This document shows positions 16,494 to 17,275 of a DNA stretch of 17,275 nucleotides, in pieces; position 1 is the stretch's first letter, and each line of letters begins with the position of its first letter. Below the pieces are notes generated by a model that searched no databases, was not told the origin of the DNA, and saw only the letters and a program-made list of their open reading frames with translations. This stretch comes from an uncultured Ignavibacteria bacterium (GTDB lineage: Bacteria; Bacteroidota; Ignavibacteria; Ignavibacteriales; Melioribacteraceae): NCBI GenBank assembly GCA_937930275.1, contig CALGLM010000351.1, positions 1 through 17,275 of the forward strand. The letters run 5' to 3'. A program made the position numbers and the translations under genes.

Positions 16494-17202
16494 ATCTTTT
16501 TAACTCCTGTAATGTTATTTTTTTTTCATATATTGCTTTACCTACAACTACTGAATCAATTTCCATTTTCTCTAATTTTAATAAATCATTAATTGACGAT
16601 ACCCCCCCTGAAGCAATTAATTTAATACTTGGAAACATTCTCATAATTCTTTCATATAACCCAATATTTGGACCCTTTAAAGTTCCGTCTTTTGTAATAT
16701 CCGTGCATAGTATTGAAAATAATCTTTTATTTACGCAGTACCCAATGTGCTCCTCAATATTTATATCACTTAAATCTTTCCACCCGTTAACGGCTACTTT
16801 TTCATTTTTAACGTCAACCGCAATTATTATATTTATTTCGTTTGTTTCCCTAATTATTTTTTCAAGTTCTTCTTTATTACTTACAGCTATTGAACCGATT
16901 ATTAATTTATCAACACCGCTGTTTATTAAAGTTTTTGCTGCTTCCGCATTTTTTATTCCTCCGCCGAATTGTAGCTCTAATTTTGTCTTTAGTTTTATAT
17001 CCTCCAAAATTTTTAATGTTGTAATTTTGCCAGTAACCGATGCATCTAAATCAACAACATGAAGAGAGGAGAATCCCTCATCTTCATATTTTAATGCATA
17101 ATCTAAGGGGCTACCTATATATTCTATCTTTTTTTCAAAGTCCCCTTTTGTTAAACGAGTCACTTTTCCGTCTAATAAGTCTATTGCGGGTATTATTTTC
17201 AT
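16486..17202 (-). CDS. hisA: ProFAR isomerase (phosphoribosylformimino-AICAR ribotide isomerase)
   Basis: HisA performs the Amadori rearrangement of ProFAR to PRFAR, the substrate of HisF-HisH. The 238-residue (beta/alpha)8 barrel begins MKIIPAIDLLDGKVTRL with catalytic Asp8. It has HVVDLDAS (48-55), the phosphate loop QFGGGI (78-83), the second catalytic Asp130 in IIIAVDVK, CTDITKDGTLKGPN and the C-terminal ASGGVSS loop. Its ATG overlaps the stop of what I read as hisH (ATGA), and its end overlaps hisF by 8 nt, so the his genes are tightly coupled. Length and motifs are normal. TrpF-like dual activity (PriA) is not suggested. Confidence 0.96.
   Translation of the reverse strand: MKIIPAIDLLDGKVTRLTKGDFEKKIEYIGSPLDYALKYEDEGFSSLHVVDLDASVTGKITTLKILEDIKLKTKLELQFGGGIKNAEAAKTLINSGVDKLIIGSIAVSNKEELEKIIRETNEINIIIAVDVKNEKVAVNGWKDLSDINIEEHIGYCVNKRLFSILCTDITKDGTLKGPNIGLYERIMRMFPSIKLIASGGVSSINDLLKLEKMEIDSVVVGKAIYEKKITLQELKRFA
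16504..16508 (-). promoter_or_regulatory. Shine-Dalgarno for the TTG-started hisF
   Basis: AGGAG lies in the final codons of hisA, 10 nt before the hisF TTG. It is the reason for accepting the TTG as the true start. Confidence 0.55.
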
Positions 17203-17228
17203 AATCTTATAAAATTCTCCATAATTTT
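17199..17228 (-). CDS. hisH: last nine codons of hisH (partial, cut by the contig end)
   Basis: Upstream of hisA the minus strand reads K-I-M-E-N-F-I-R-L-stop, with the TGA overlapping the hisA ATG. HisH glutaminase subunits typically end in a helix like LKILENF, and hisH precedes hisA and hisF in many Bacteroidota his operons. Both the residues and the position fit. Only nine codons remain before adapter sequence begins, so the call rests mainly on context. Confidence 0.5.
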   Translation of the reverse strand, partial: KIMENFIRL

Positions 17229-17275
17229 AGATCGGAAGAGCACACGTCTGAACTCCAGTCACCGTACGTAATCTC
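17229..17275 (+). other. Illumina TruSeq adapter with index (non-genomic)
   Basis: Bases 17229-17262 match the TruSeq read-1 adapter, beginning AGATCGGAAGAGC and ending CCAGTCAC. They are followed by CGTACGTA and ATCTC, which fits the index position (index 22 as I remember it) and the start of the constant tail. The composition also changes sharply from AT-rich to mixed. This is untrimmed library sequence at the contig end and should be removed; biology ends at about 17228. Confidence 0.97.

Noticed and set aside
16141..17062. Plus-strand frames opposite hisF and hisA
   Set aside because: Ser/Ile/Phe-rich translations typical of antisense frames in AT-rich genes; the his genes are certain.

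Overview
The window is an AT-rich (roughly one third G+C by eye) piece of a Gram-negative bacterial chromosome. It is densely packed and has no RNA genes, CRISPR, insertion sequences or phage genes that I can see. A fused LpxC-FabZ protein, the uppS-bamA-skp-skp-lpxD-lpxC/fabZ-lpxA order, secreted proteins ending their signal peptides in ...AQ, and a Reg_prop-type beta-propeller all point to the FCB group (Bacteroidota/Chlorobiota/Ignavibacteriota). An Ignavibacteria-like organism is my best guess, from gene content and low G+C only.

Region 1 (1-11109, all minus strand) is one long envelope-biogenesis operon, read from right to left. Its order is uppS (undecaprenyl-PP synthase), bamA, two tandem skp/ompH chaperones, lpxD, lpxC-fabZ, lpxA, a LipM-like octanoyltransferase, a secreted beta-propeller of unknown function, the kinase and nucleotidyltransferase halves of ADP-heptose synthase (rfaE1/hldE-N and rfaE2/hldE-C as separate genes), and the first 40 codons of a TamB/AsmA-like protein cut by the window edge. 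Most junctions are ATGA, TAATG or TAGATG overlaps or gaps of a few bases, which indicates translational coupling. A good sigma70-type promoter (TTGACA, 17 nt, TATTTT) lies just upstream of uppS. Together these genes supply the lipid carrier, lipid A, the heptose donor, and the machinery and chaperones that insert outer-membrane proteins.

Region 2 (11110-11374) is a divergent intergenic region with promoters facing both ways. Region 3 (11375-14955, plus strand) holds a YyaL/SSP411-type thioredoxin-domain protein and a secreted M28-family metallopeptidase. Region 4 (14956-15138) is a convergent spacer with no clear terminator.

Region 5 (15139-17228, minus strand) is the distal part of a histidine operon: the last nine codons of hisH, then hisA, hisF and hisIE, each overlapping the next. 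The final 47 bases (17229-17275) are not genomic. They match an Illumina TruSeq adapter plus index, so the contig really ends at about 17228.

The most unusual signals are a 15-bp stem hairpin inside the first codons of the lipM-like gene (fully paired only in the mRNA-sense strand), the orphan seven-blade propeller coupled to the heptose kinase, and the adapter tail. Three starts are non-ATG (uppS TTG, hisF TTG, first skp GTG), and two starts (bamA, rfaE1) are better placed inside longer open frames.
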